Shown: positions 1-12,300 of the stretch, in pieces | How positions within the stretch are numbered: position 1 is the stretch's first letter | Layout: every line of letters starts with the position of its first letter | Source of the DNA: Crambe crambe | Lineage: Eukaryota > Porifera > Demospongiae > Poecilosclerida > Crambeidae | Reading direction: 5' to 3' | Assembly: GCA_963924555.1 (NCBI GenBank) | Contig: OZ004591.1 | Span: forward strand, 5,580,001-5,644,000 | Length of the DNA stretch: 64,000 bases | Translations under genes and position numbers: made by a program | Notes under the pieces: model-generated | What the model saw: the letters and a program-made list of their open reading frames with translations, nothing else | The model's database searches: none | What the model was told of the DNA's origin: nothing

Positions 1-3000
1 TTGATGAGAATTCATCCCTGTATTTCATGCCCAGCCTCTTGGAAGAGTTCACTGAAGAGCCAGGTGCTTCTCAATCTCTGCCTACTTCTCAACTTCCAGT
101 AGCTTCATCTCTGCTGGTCTCTTTCCCCACTCCTGAGGTTCCTTCAGGTCTCTTTTGCACGTTCATTTCTGATATAGTGTCTTCCAGTGAGTGCAAGATC
201 TCTGACCTTGATAGGTTATATAGGAACTTGATCTCCATCACTCTTAGTTTTAGTCCAAGCTCTTTTGGTATTCTCACTCTGTCCAACACTGGAAAGTTTT
301 TCTCCATCACTCCTTACTCCCTCTCCTCTTCTTCTTTCCTGCCAAAAGTGAAGAAGCTTATAGCTAAAGCTCTTGATGCTTCTTGTAGGGTATTATCTTA
401 CAGAAAGCTTCACCAATTCTCCTTCCAGTGTGAGTGTGGCCAATCTCCACATCATATTGCTCACCTTTCACCAGACGAGAAAGGGAAGACATGCTCCATG
501 GATGCTGACAAAGGAAGCATTGATCTTACAAAGAAGCAGGTCTTGTGGACAGGTGTGTTCTCTAGTAGTGACACTGTCTCACACTAATTTATTTATTTTC
601 ATTTTCTTAGATCAGTGCAGTGATGTTGCATCTCAGACTATTTGTAGCATGGAGACTTCAGTGAATAGTAAGCAACTCATAATTGATTTATATATGTCTA
701 TTTTTTATTCATCAATTCATATTTTGATTAACTAGATCAATCTTTTAACATGTATTATTTTATTAATATGATGTATTATTTATACAGGTCATCAGCGAGG
801 AATGGACGTTGTCAGATCAACCTCTTTAATTTATAGAGGAGAAGCACTCAGCTTTACCTGGAATGACCATGGCTTCAAGCTCCACCTTTCTGAGGGTACA
901 GTCACCTCTGACATCACTGAATGTCCTATTAATCTGGAGGCTGCAGTATCTGGCCAGTTCCAGTTTCCTGATGGTGCTGAGCTGGTGAGTGGTGTGTATT
1001 GCATCCACAGCCTCAAGCAGTTCAGCAAGAGAGCGACAGTTAAAATCCAGCACTTCTCTTCTTCCGATTCTCAGAAAGAAATTGATGAGCTTTGCTTTGT
1101 CTTCAGTAGCAGAGATCAACTTCCCTGTCAATTCACTTATCATGAAGATTGCACATTCTCTGTTGGTAGTCAGTATGGGGCCATTGAAACAAAAAGCTTT
1201 GGCAAATTCGCAATTGTGAGAAGAAAGAAGAAAGGTCTATTTTCTCTCTTTCAGAGTAGCTCTTCTTCTCATAACTTGTATCGATCACATGTTTTGTATG
1301 TGAAGGAAAGTGACAGCAATTGGATCATAACATATTCCATCATTCAACAGGCAGAACTGTATTCCAAGGTAACCATAATAGTAAATGGGATTCAGAATGT
1401 ATAAATATGAACATTATTATCTTTAGATACTCTTTGAGAAGTTTCCAAGAGAGAGCCTTCATGATGCAATTGACCAGCAAGTTACTTTCACACAGAGTGA
1501 GATCACACTGGACATCCCAGCAAGTGGTGTGGCTGTTAATATGTGGACCATTCAACCTTTGACACCTCCAGTAGTAAGTCTATTCTCTGTGTTTAAATGA
1601 TTTTAAGGATATTCTCCTTTTTTAGATCATGAAAAATGATGTTGATGGATTCAACACTGGCAAAGAGTTAGCATTTTGTAAGCTGAATGTTTACAAAAGT
1701 CCTAAAGATGTTGGGTCTCCATTAAATCATCACATTGATCTTCTTGGTGCAAAGAAGCCTCATGACTTCTTCATTTTAAAATTATCACCGCCTGGTAAGC
1801 AGTTACATCTATATAATTCTTATTCAGCTACTATAATAAATGTAAAATAGAGTTTTGAGTTGTATACCTTTAAGCATATGTACTTACAGATGCTTCGGTT
1901 GGTGCAATGACTCGGAGTGCTTTCCTTACAGATACTTCAGTGAATGGTATGTAATCTCCAAATCACTCACACTGATGATTACTATTGTAAAGTAGTCGAA
2001 ACGTAAAATATTTGACTAGTGTAGTTTGAATATACTAGTCACACAGGACTTTACAAAGCAATCTCCATCATAGTTGTGAAGTGTCTAAGATTCAATTGTG
2101 TCTTCTGTAAACAACAGATTACCTTCGAGGTATGGATGTGATGGGATCAACCTCCTTCCTCTACTGTGGAAAAGCTGTTAGCTTCACTTGGAAGGACCAT
2201 GGCTTCAAACTCCACTTACCCGAGAATGCCTTACCTCCTGATGTCACAGAATGTTCTATTCGAGTCAGTGCAGCTATCTCCGGCCAGTTCCAATTTCCTG
2301 ATGGTGCTGAGCTGGTGAGTGGAATCTACTCCATTCACAGCTCTCACTCCTTCACTCGGTCAGTGACTGTGGAAATTGAGCACTTCAGCACCACTGACAC
2401 TCCCGAAGAAACGGAAGAGCTATCCTTTGTCGTCAACACTGGAGACCATCTTCCTCATCAGTTTGATTCTCAAAAAGGTGGGAAATTTTCTGTTAAAAAT
2501 CGATTTGGGGCAATCGAATTGAGACATTTCTGCAAGTATGGTATCGTCAAAAATACCGACTCAGAAGAAAGCAAGTCTCACAATTCTTACAAAAGCTATC
2601 TGCTATTGAATGAAGAAAATTCGAATGATTGGGAAGTGTTTTTTAGTATCACTCCAGACACAGAACTCCACTCTAATGTGAGTCAACTTTTTCTGTTGCT
2701 TCTCTGTAACTTACTTAAATATTACATAGCATCTTGTGGAGAAATATCCGAAAATTGTGGTTGAACAACCTATTATGTTTAAGGAGAAAAAAATACAGTT
2801 GGAAATCCCCAAAGACGGTCTTAATTTGGATGATGGATGGACTATTCAGCCATTAGCAGCTCCTGTTGTAAGTAAATAAAAGCATTGGCTACCAACCATT
2901 ACTTGATCAATAATGGACTAGTTCACAAAATGAATCCATTTATGCTAATTCAGATTTTCAAGTCCCAGGTGGATGGCTACCAATCTCCTAAGCAGTTTTC

Positions 3001-3872
3001 ATATTGCAAGTTTAAAGTACGATACAGAGGTGTGGCACCCACTGGATCTGACTTGACATATAGCATTGACCTTCTTGGTGCTGAAGAACCTTACACTTAT
3101 GTTGTATTGTGCATTTCATCTCATGGTAAACTCCTGTTAATTCACCATTAGCTATAGCTATCATCTGTATCGTAATGCAGTTTCTCCTTCGGTACAATCC
3201 CCATCATCACCTGGAAACAAACCATGGGCTTCCCCAGCAGCATCAGCAACCAATGTAAGTTAATTGAAGACCTAATGATACCACTCTTAATTCAAAACTG
3301 AGAACATTGTGGTCATTGTAGGTGAGAGCCAGCACAAGTCCACAAGTTCCCTCTCCAGGAAAGACTTGTGAGTATTATTATGCAGTTAACATTACAATGG
3401 TGGTGAATACCAGCTAATGGCTAAAAACTTTCTAACAATTTACTCTTCCTCTTCTTCTTCTTAACAGATGAAATCATACTTGCAACAGTAGATGATACAG
3501 TCCTTGGTGAGTTTGGTTTGCTATCTATACACAAATATCTTGGTGTAACTTGCTATTATTGAATTGCTGTTACTGAGTTCTTTCTTTCTTTTTCAAGGTA
3601 TTGATGATATTGGAGATGTATTTGATGAAGTGGAGGACTTGTCATCAAAATGGAACTTGCTAGCTATCAAACTGCGTCTGAAAAATCATACAATTGAAAA
3701 CATCCAGCAGAAGTACAGTGATGGCTTGAGCAGCCTGAGCGAAGGACTGAAAGAATGGTTGAAGTTGAACTACAATCATGAGAAATATGGAAGACCAAGC
3801 TGGCGGAGGTTAGCAGAGGCTGTGAGGAGTCTTGATTATGGACTCTTTGAAGAGATAGCCAGAAAACATTGA
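1..3872 (+). CDS. COR-ZU5-UPA-ZU5-UPA-Death domain protein (gene A, 5' partial)
   Basis: Thirteen exons: <1-552, 611-667, 788-1368, 1427-1573, 1626-1794, 1890-1946, 2118-2677, 2730-2867, 2954-3125, 3181-3254, 3322-3367, 3468-3506, 3598-3872. All have GT-AG borders. From base 3 they sum to 955 codons including TGA, with no frame break. Visible protein (residues approximate): COR-like C-terminal part 1-183, ZU5 207-345, UPA-like 397-501, a 19-residue linker, second ZU5 521-705, second UPA-like 708-810, Pro/Ser-rich linker 811-863, Death domain 864-954 ending in EEIARKH. The ZU5 repeats share GQFQFPDGAELVSG. By family knowledge (UNC5, PIDD, ankyrin) a ZU5-UPA-Death module mediates autoinhibited signalling and Death-domain assembly, presumably in the cytoplasm since no membrane segment is visible. 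The GTPase part expected upstream lies outside the window; paralog B shows what it should look like. The ligand and partner are unknown. Confidence 0.85.
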
Positions 3873-4560
3873 GGTGAGATTGTGCAACTTCTCATGGGAA
3901 TTAACAGATTAGTATCTTATTTACTTTGATCTGCAGCTCAAAATTTGTAGCTGGATGGTGGATAAGGTTTGCTCAAGCTCAATGAACGCACATTTGACAC
4001 TCACCATGCATTCACACTTTGTATCATCACAATGACATTCCATTATGTAAAAGCACATTCCATGGTTTTATATATATTTTGGTAACAGTGATTATAAAAT
4101 TTTCACAAAATGATGACATTGACAGTAAGTCAAAATGGTTCATGATGACTGTCTTGGTCTGCAGTGAATGAGTGTGACTTTCAAGAGACCACAAGAATGT
4201 CTTCACCACATTACATCATAGTTACCTGCAATGGACAATAATTTTGCAGGATGAATACTGAACAGCTAGATACCAGCTTGTATAGTGAGAGTTAGGGGAA
4301 GAGTAATTGTACACTTTATAGTCAAACCTCCTAACAACGAGCTTCCAAATAGTGGCCAGACTCTCTACAATGACTAAACTGGAATGGATGGAAATTCCAC
4401 TAGACAGTTATTTTTGAACCCCCAAAGGCTAAAGTGTCTGTCCCCAATGGTGGTTGTTATTCGGAGGTTTTACTGTATAGCTTCCCCCTATCAATAGTGA
4501 CAACTCACTAGGCCTTTGTAAATTATATTGGCATAATTTTGAGAATAATAGATACCAAGA
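3873..4560 (+). repeat. 3' flank of gene A, founder of a dispersed repeat (family R-B)
   Basis: The sequence following the gene A stop codon recurs at about 6305-6840, 8690-9300, 48960-49610 and 56780-57370. Shorter pieces occur near 36130-36210, 60640-60740 and 62690-62790. In the four long copies it is preceded by a piece of the Death-domain exon, so the copied unit includes the end of gene A. No other coding is seen. Only this copy is joined to an intact gene, so it is the likely source; that direction is inferred. Confidence 0.75.
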
Positions 4561-5178
4561 AAACTGAGAATACAAATTTTTGCAGTGACATCATAAGAAA
4601 TGATGCAATGTGATATCATGGTTAGATCTAATTCAGATCAGATCTAGAGATCTAGATCTAGTCCATGTGCACGGTCTACTTAATACACTATCTAGCTAGT
4701 TAGTATGGCTGAGCCTAGTACTAGCAGTGACCATCCATGCCAAGATACAGATAGGTCTAGATCTACTGCTGACCTGAGTATGTTACAGTATAACTACAGG
4801 AAAGAATTTTTGAAATACCGTAGGGTGGGTTAGTTTCGTCAGGGGAAAAAATTCGTCTATTTCACCGTTAGTATAAAGAGTTGAAATTTTATTCATCATA
4901 ATTTTTACTGTCACAATTTTTTGCACGCATTTTTTGCGCAACACATATACATGTGGTAGATCGTCAATCGCGATCGCTTCGTGTGAGAGCTAGCTAGAGA
5001 CTGCTATAAGAGAACTGCTCCTGGCTCTTCTCAAATAGTTACACCTGGTAGGGATCTCTACAATCCTGATGGACCATTGTCCGCTTTGACACCATCAAGG
5101 CTATAGAAGTGGCTAGTGCTGCAGTTGAAGAGATGCAGGAAGAGTCATTATTAAAAAGAGAGGTCGATACATTAAGAC
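4561..5178 (+). other. Low-copy segment with two short open stretches, unassigned
   Basis: Mostly non-repetitive within the window. An ATG at about 4704 opens MAEPSTSSDHPCQDTD and continues for roughly 39 codons. A second open stretch at about 5088-5190 reads an acidic, helix-like peptide (AAVEEMQEESLLKREVD) to a stop. They could be exons of one broken gene or transposon remnants. I recognise no family. A short palindromic run of AGATCT motifs sits at 4620-4660. Confidence 0.25.
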
Positions 5179-5412
5179 TCAGAGTCTAACGAGGTTAGTT
5201 GGTTCTCGCCTACACTCCAGCTCCTCCGCTAGAGCAGCAGCCCAAATAGCTTTGTATTCATGATAGCCATGAACGCAAGTGTCTCTCTCAAAATAGCTAG
5301 TCTTGTAATTAGGTCTGGGCTTGTAAGTGGGAGGATACTTGTTAGCAGCTTCACTCACCACAAAATACTGCACATGAATTTGAACATTTTCCACATCTTT
5401 TTTTTTTTTCAT
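5179..5412 (-). pseudogene. HIRAN-like domain fragment
   Basis: A 77-codon minus-strand frame contains a run (HGYHEYKAIWAAALAEELEC then RREPTN) resembling the start of HIRAN-like domains often found as stand-alone proteins in sponges and cnidarians: a GYH.Y...W motif, then an EEL.C.RE.N motif. It stops at once after the N-terminal half of the expected domain and has no continuation nearby, so it looks like a truncated exon or transposon remnant. The assignment is from pattern memory only. Confidence 0.35.
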
Positions 5413-5875
5413 ACAACTTTCTTATAATGTTTATGTCACAAATTATACATTTATAAATGATTGTGTCTACTTACTCACTTGAATATATTCACTAAAGACT
5501 TAAAGTAACTATAAGTGAAACTTCCAATTCTTCGATTGTCTGGCCATTGTCTTCTGACATCTACTGGTAGTCACTATGACTTTTTCCTGGAACAACACAC
5601 AATGGTTATAGAACCTGTGGTGGATATGGAGTAGGATAACAGGTCTTGCTTCACACATGCAGGGTCTTTCAGTGGTGAGTAAGAGAAGAAATGAAACTCT
5701 GATACAATGAGGGAGGGAGGGGTCCTGAGTGTGAATTAGTGATACATACTAAAAATAACTGCTGATCCTTGGCCATTTTCAGCGCAAAGCAAAAGTGCAT
5801 GGCCAAATGGCCAACCATTTTCCAAAATATTTGGTCTTTTGGGCCAATCAACATTTGACCTGGCAAGTATAGGGT
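5413..5875. other. Intergenic segment with no recognisable gene
   Basis: AT-rich sequence with short frames only. The part around 5590-5740 shares wording with the dispersed repeats seen near 12.65 and 50.93 kb (drug-free descriptors: GGATAACAGG-type and TCTTTCAGTGGTGAGTAAG-type strings). Nothing coding can be supported. Confidence 0.4.
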
Positions 5876-6183
5876 CTTAGATACATGATTCATTATAAGG
5901 CCACTATGATTGTTTCCTGTCCACCGCCCTTGAAAATGTCACCGCATCAAAAAATATTATTACTGCTACTGCTCATGCGCGCAGTAGAGCGCGCATGTCT
6001 GGCTTCGAGCTTCACAAACAGCTCTTTTTGGGAAAACCCGTGGTGAATGATGAAGACAGGACCTTTGGGACAAACAACGAAGCAATAATAGCCTCCCGCC
6101 CGCAGCACTTGTAGGTCTTCTTGGATAGGAAACTAGGATTCTATAAATAGTGGCCTATTATATCACCTTAGATACATGATTCA
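5876..6183. mobile_element. Small MITE-like insertion flanked by 17-bp direct repeats
   Basis: The 17-mer CTTAGATACATGATTCA occurs at 5876-5892 and again at 6167-6183. Just inside are inverted ends, TTATAAGGCCACTAT on the left and ATAGTGGCCTATTATA on the right (reverse complement TATAATAGGCCACTAT). The 274-bp interior is GC-richer and has a hairpin around 5975-5998 (arms CATGCGCGC and GCGCGCATG). No coding. A non-autonomous DNA transposon is the simplest reading; a 17-bp target duplication would be unusual. Confidence 0.6.
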
Positions 6184-6299
6184 CTGAAAAACAAAAGTGT
6201 GTGCTTTATACCAAAGGAATGTCCCCAGTAAACAGTATAATAGTATAAGGTATACTTACTGTTTACAGACTATCAGATCAAGTCAGAAATACACATTAT

Positions 6300-6840
6300 T
6301 AAAGCATGAAAAATATGGAAGACCAAGCTGGTGGAAGCTAGCAGAGGTAATGCTATGCTATCACAATGACATTCCATTGAATTTTTTTTTTTTTTAAGTA
6401 TTTTTATTTTTATTTTTATTTTTGGTATCAGTGATTATAAAATTTTCATGAATTGATGACACTGACAGGTTTCTACAATGGTTCATGATGACTGTCTTGG
6501 TCAGCAGTGAATGAGTGTGACTTTCAAGAGACCACAAGAATGTCTTCACCACATTACATCATAGTTACCTGCAATGGACAATGATGAATACTGAACAGCT
6601 AGATACCAGCTTCCCCTATCAATAGTATAGTGAGAGTTAGGGGGATAGTACTTTATAGTCAAACCTCCTAACAACGAGCTTCCAAATAGTGGCCAGACTC
6701 TCTACAATGAAGGGATTTAAATTCCACTAGACAGTTATTTTTGAACCCCCAAAGGCTAAAGTGCCTGTCCCCAATGGTGGTTATTATTTGGAGGTTTTAC
6801 TGTATAGCTTCCCCCTATCAATAGTGACAACTCACCAAGG
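6300..6840 (+). pseudogene. Death-domain tail fragment plus gene A 3' flank (copy 2)
   Basis: The frame at about 6305-6350 reads HEKYGRPSWWKLAEV, matching gene A HEKYGRPSWRRLAEA, then breaks off before the SLDYGLFEEIA segment. The sequence continues as the R-B 3' flank, after an A/T-rich low-complexity run at 6380-6422 (T homopolymer followed by TATTT repeats). Too short to make a domain; a dead copy. Confidence 0.7.
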
Positions 6841-7940
6841 AGAATAGGACATTGACATCTTGAGGTACAGTTGGTTCACTCTGCACAGCAACCTTTATGT
6901 AAAGAGAAAGTCATACACACTCAACAGTGTCACATACTACAGTGATCATTTGGTCATATCCATAACACACACACAACACATGTACATGATATGATAGTGG
7001 ACAACACCCTTCGACTCTTTATGGTGGTTAAATGGTCATCACTATATTGGACCAGATGATATTGATAATGAAGCAACTCCCTTATGGTGGGTAAAGGGTC
7101 AGCACAAACATACGGTGGATAAAGGGTTATCACCATCAAAACGTATGTACAGACATAGTACAGTTGTGGATACTTGAGACTGATTTAGACTATCCAGGAC
7201 TGTATACAGAAATTTTACTGGGAAACCTGAAATTGGGGTATAGAAAAAAGATGAGGGGCAAAGGAAAAGTGGATCTTCACATGTTAAAGACGACCACATG
7301 GCCATTAAGCCATGGCAAGGGGGGGGAGTGCATGAGGAGGATGTGCCCCCTACCACAGAGTACAAAAGAAAGTTTTTGGAGGACTCATCATTGGCTAACA
7401 ATTTTCAAGTAAATGGCAATTTTTGTGTATTGAGTTAATACTCACTGAGAGTGATCTGGAGGAATATGGCAGAGAAAGTCAAGAAGATCAATTTTCTATT
7501 AGCTGCTAGATTGTTAGGGCATTGGCTAATATTCCATTATTAGGGACAAACTTCAGTGGTGTAGATAAAGTATGTTCACAAAGATTGTTCACATTTTACA
7601 GAGTGTTCTTTATGGATGACTCAACCATACAGCTATAGGGTACATATATCACTGACTGACCAAAGGGGGTTCACATGCAACCTGTGAACAATACTAGTTA
7701 CATCACTGAACTGGTAAGGGATTGGCTGGTGGTTTAGGGAAACAGTGGATCACCAGAAGAGACACAATAGGATGGATAATTCACTCGTGATAAATATCAA
7801 CTCACCAAGACAATCAAGAGAATATGCAGTTATGTAGTTTTGAAGACTCTACCACTTCTGCTTCATGAGATGGATATTGACATCCAGTAGTAGGAATTAG
7901 TAGGAAAGAATTAAGTACCCAGTTCCCTACGAGCTAGTGT
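6841..7940. repeat. Satellite-derived and segmentally duplicated sequence
   Basis: Matches 9300-10150 and 57370-58200, including the motif GTGGGTAAAGGGTCA and the poly-G-containing stretch. The part from 7440 also resembles 13020-13390, 43200-43560 and 51300-51660. No gene is supported; open frames here are shared with the other copies. Confidence 0.6.
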
Positions 7941-7958
7941 ATTGTGTCTGTAATGCAG

Positions 7959-8724
7959 GGTCCATGTATCATTGCCAGTCCCCATGGTGGTGTCAATATA
8001 GAAGAAGTCGCAAGAGACACTCCCTCAGAGATATTCAAGGAAGGAGTGGACATAGAAAATGGTGAGCAATTTTTTTTTCATCCTGTGGAGACAACTGCCA
8101 TTCTTATTTTCCACTTTATAAGTTTCATGTTTAGCTTCACTGAACATAATTATGGCCATACTCAGGGTTTAATTTTGCTCAAGGGGGGTCAAATGACTAG
8201 TGAAGAAATTGGAGGAGGGGCAACTATGTGAAATTCTCATTACGAAAGCTAGGGGGGGGCAAGCCATCGTTCAGAGGGCCCCTTGAAATAAACCCTGGTA
8301 CTTACTGTAACTTGCATACTGTTCCTTGTGTGAGAATATTTTCATATGTACTTATGCTGTAAAGGAATTGACCTGATACTTCATCTGATATACGATGTGG
8401 CAGTTTATAGCATAGTGGTGTAAAATTCATTCCTGATTTTATTTATGTGGATGTTAATGTGCAGGCATGTCCAGAGAGCAAGCATTGAACATGGTTAAGA
8501 AACTTGGCATTTCTAAAGAATGTATTAATGAAGTAAGTCAGAAATTCTCAAATTATGTAATGGAGATACTTTTGTTTTCCAGGCTGCAGAACAATCATGA
8601 GAGATATGGAAGACCAAGCTGGCAGAGGTTAGCAGAGGCAGTGCGGAGTCTTGATTATGGACTCTTAGAAGAGATAGCCAGGAATCATGGAGGTGAGATT
8701 GTGCAGCTTCTCAATAGGAATTGA
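7959..8724 (+). pseudogene. SUCLA2 exon fragments joined to Death-domain tail (chimeric remnant, copy 1)
   Basis: 7959-8061 encodes [20 protein letters not shown], matching succinate-CoA ligase beta (ATP-grasp region GPVLIGSSHGGVNIE in vertebrate SUCLA2). 8465-8532 encodes MSREQALNMVKKLGISKE, the next exon. After the following 50-bp intron the acceptor leads into GCTGCAGAACAA, as in the fuller pseudogene at 20.48 kb, but then switches to the gene A Death-domain exon (AATCATGAGAGATATGGAAG onward). Spliced, the SUCLA2 frame hits TGA at the junction. Unspliced, an 85-codon frame from 8467 to 8724 reads SUCLA2, intron and Death-domain tail in one peptide. It lacks all other SUCLA2 exons. A dead chimera. 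Confidence 0.8.
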
Positions 8725-9300
8725 TTTGCAGCTCAAAATTTGTAGCTGGACAGTGGATAAGGTCTGCTCAAGCTCAGTGAACATACACTTGACACTCACC
8801 ATGCATTCACACTTTGTATCATCACAATGACATTCCATTATGTAAAGCACATCAAATTTTTGTTTGAAAAAAAATTTTTGTGATTATAAAATTTTCTTGA
8901 ATTGATGACACTGACAGTAAGTCAATGGTTTCTACAATGGTTCATGATGACTGTCTTGGTCTGCAGTGAATGACTGTGACTTTCAAGAGACCACAAGAAT
9001 GTCTTCACCACATTACATCATAGTTACCTGCAATGGACAATAATTTTGCAGGATGAATACTGAACAGCTAGATACCAGCTTCCCCTATCAATAGTATAGT
9101 GAGAGTTAGGGGGATAGTAATGTACACTTTATAGTCAAACCTAACAACAAGCTTCCAAATAGTGGCTAGACTCTCTACAATGACTAAACTGGAATTCAAC
9201 TAGACAGTTATTTTTTAACCCCAAAGGCTAAAGTGCCTGTCCCCAATGGTGGTTGTTATTTGGAGGTTTTACTGTATAGCTTCCCCCTATCAATAGTGAC
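8725..9300 (+). repeat. R-B repeat (gene A 3' flank), copy 3
   Basis: Near-identical to 3920-4560 and 56815-57370, following the Death-domain tail fragment. No coding. Confidence 0.7.
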
Positions 9301-12300
9301 AACTCACCAAGGAGAATAGGACATTGACATCTTGAGGTACAGTTGGTTCACTCTGCACAGCAACCTTTATGTAAAGAGAAAGTCATACACACTCAACAGT
9401 GTCACATACTACAGTGATCATTTGGTCATATCCATAACACACACACAACACATGTACATGATATGATAGTGGACAACACCCTTCGACTCTTTATGGTGGT
9501 TAAATGGTCATCACTATATTGGACCAGTTGATATTGATAATGAAGCGACTCCCTTATGGTGGGTAAAGGGTCAGCACCAAACATACTAGAGGCATGGTGG
9601 GTAAAGGGTTATCACCATAAAATACACACGTACATACATACATAGTACAGTTGTGGATACTTGAGACTGATTTTGACTATCCAGGATTGTATACAGAAAT
9701 TTTAAATGGGGGGGGGGGGTGCAAACTTGGGGTACAGAAAAAAGATGAAAGGAAAGTAGATCTTTACAAGTTATAGACGACCAAATGGCTGTTAGGCCAC
9801 AGCAAGGGGAAGAGTGCAAGAGGACGATGTGCTCCCAGCCACTCCCACAGAGCACTTGTTTTTGGAAGATTCATCATTGGCTAATAACTTTCAAGTAAAT
9901 GGCAATTTTTGTGTATTGAGTTAATACTCACTGAGAGTGATCTGGAGGAATATGGCAGAGAAAGTCAAGAGCATCAGTTTGAAATTGATGATTCTCTATT
10001 AGCTGCTAGATTATTAGGTATTGGCTAATATTAAACACCATTCCATTATAGATAGAGTATTATAAAGGAGGTTCACAAAGATTGTTCACATTTTCTTTAC
10101 GTATGCATGACTCAACCATACAGATATATCACTGAATGACCAAAGAGGGTTCACATGCAACCTGTGAACAATACTAGTTACATCACTGAACTTGTAAGGG
10201 ATTGGTTGGTGGTTTAGGGAAGCAGTGGATCACCAGAAGAGGATAATTCACTCAGGATAAATATCAACTCACCAAGACAATCAAGAGAATTTGCAGTATG
10301 TAGTTTTGAAGGCTCTACCATTTCTGCTTCATGAAATGGATATTGACATCTTGAGGTACAGCTGGTTCACACACTGCACACTAACCTTCATATAAAGAGA
10401 AAGTCATCATAAAGAGACAAAGAAACCACACACTCAACAGTGTCACATAGTACAGTGGTCATTACCATAACATACACAATCACGTACATAATATAGTAGG
10501 ACCATGATAGTAATGGACAACACCCTGTGACTCCATTAGGGTGGGTAAAGGGTCATAACCATAACATACAAACTAGGACCACGTGACTCACTTATGGTGG
10601 GTAAAAAGTCACCATTTTATGTTGGGTAAAGGGTCATCAACATAACATACATTGGTGCATACGTGATAGTAATGAACAACTTGTAACTCCCTTATAACTG
10701 GTAGAGATACATGTAGTAAGACTATGACGTGCACATTAATCATGCCATCATCATAATCATATTGAATTATAAGAATCTTACTGTGTATTATCTAAAATAC
10801 ATAGGGTCATTCTCTCTAAACTCCAATTCCTACCTACACCCATTCATACCTGTAAGGTGGTGGAGCTTCTAGTCCCTTACATTCAACCAAATTACAGTGT
10901 TGTGGCTTTTCTACTAGGGAAATGTAAAGCATTGTGGGGAGCGAAACTTTAGCCAATGACGTCCATGACGGACGAAACCAGAACATACGTACATACATGT
11001 GATATAGTAGCACCTCATTGGACACCCTCAGTGGATCACTTCACTCAACAATAAGGACATTCTGCTAGTTAATACATAGTGGAACTTTTAGTGGGTAAAG
11101 GGTCACCACTATAATAAGAGCAAGCACATGAACATATATGTGGGACTTGTTCCTCCCATGGTAGTGATGGACAGTGAATCGTAGTGACACCTTCATGTGG
11201 GTCATAACTATAACATAATACTTATAGTGAACTAGCCCCGGGATTTGCTCTTCTTATGAGAGAAATGGTGCTCCTCTTATGATAGACTCCCTCATTGTGT
11301 GTAAAGGGTCATCTACATTCAGTGACTCCATGGGCAGAATAGAGATCATGAGAGATTGCTCACTAAAAAGTACACCATTACACAGACTCCTCCTCCCATG
11401 ACCTCTCTGATGGTGGTAAGGGTATTCACTATAACACACTATAATTTGCAGTGTGACTTCATCAATGCATGCATGACACAACTACTACATACACACAGGA
11501 CCAGTCAACTACAGAGTAGGTAAAGACTCAATTACACACACCACTCCAGTGCATATAAAAAAAATCATGAGCTGTTTAACAAAGAGGCCTCCACAGAAGT
11601 GTGTTTTAAGAATGGGCATGGTGTAATGAATGCAGTAATGCATAGCTTCAGGTATCCTGGGACAACCTGAATGAAATCAGACCCTACACAAAAGATATTT
11701 ATGTATTGGACTAATGGGACTATATTGTCATGAATATGTCTCATATACACACTATGACCTAGTAAACAATACCAAATAAGGTCATGTGACCTGTAGACAC
11801 AAGTGTATTCATATGCCACATGAGAGGTTTGTGGCATTGAGCAGATACAGTGCCATGGTATCATGATGGGTGAAGGCAGTATGATATAATGACATTGAGA
11901 CTTAGCTCCTAACAATCAAGTTGCCCCACTGGTCATTTCCCACCAGTGGACAACCAAATATTTGCATATCAAACATTCTAGGGCATTGAAGATCCAAACC
12001 AACTTTTTCTCATTATAATGATACTAGTTCTCTAAAGGTGTTCACCATAACATACACAATCATGACACATAGAGACTTCTCTCCTCCCATGGTAGTAATG
12101 GAATAACTCCAATACCTCTCTCATGGTGGAATAGTGACTAAAGAACAAACTTATAATTTGCAGTGGGACTTTATACACGTACTTAATGTCTGGTAAAGGG
12201 TCAATCTCCAGAAAGTGTAGTGACAAAAGGGTGGCCATTATACGACTCCAATTTATTATGGGCCATAAGCCACAAGTCTCCAAAACTGATTATGATCATG

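Noticed and set aside
89..310. Minus-strand frames opposite gene A and gene B exons (also 826-1143, 31523-31907, 32241-32669)
   Set aside because: They overlap well-supported exons on the other strand and have no independent support.
11254..11481. Minus-strand frame beginning MCHACIDEVTLQIIVCYSEY, recurring at 15.2, 37.2, 44.0, 53.1 and 59.2 kb
   Set aside because: It lies in the satellite-derived duplication; copies carry different frame lengths and breaks, and it matches no known family.
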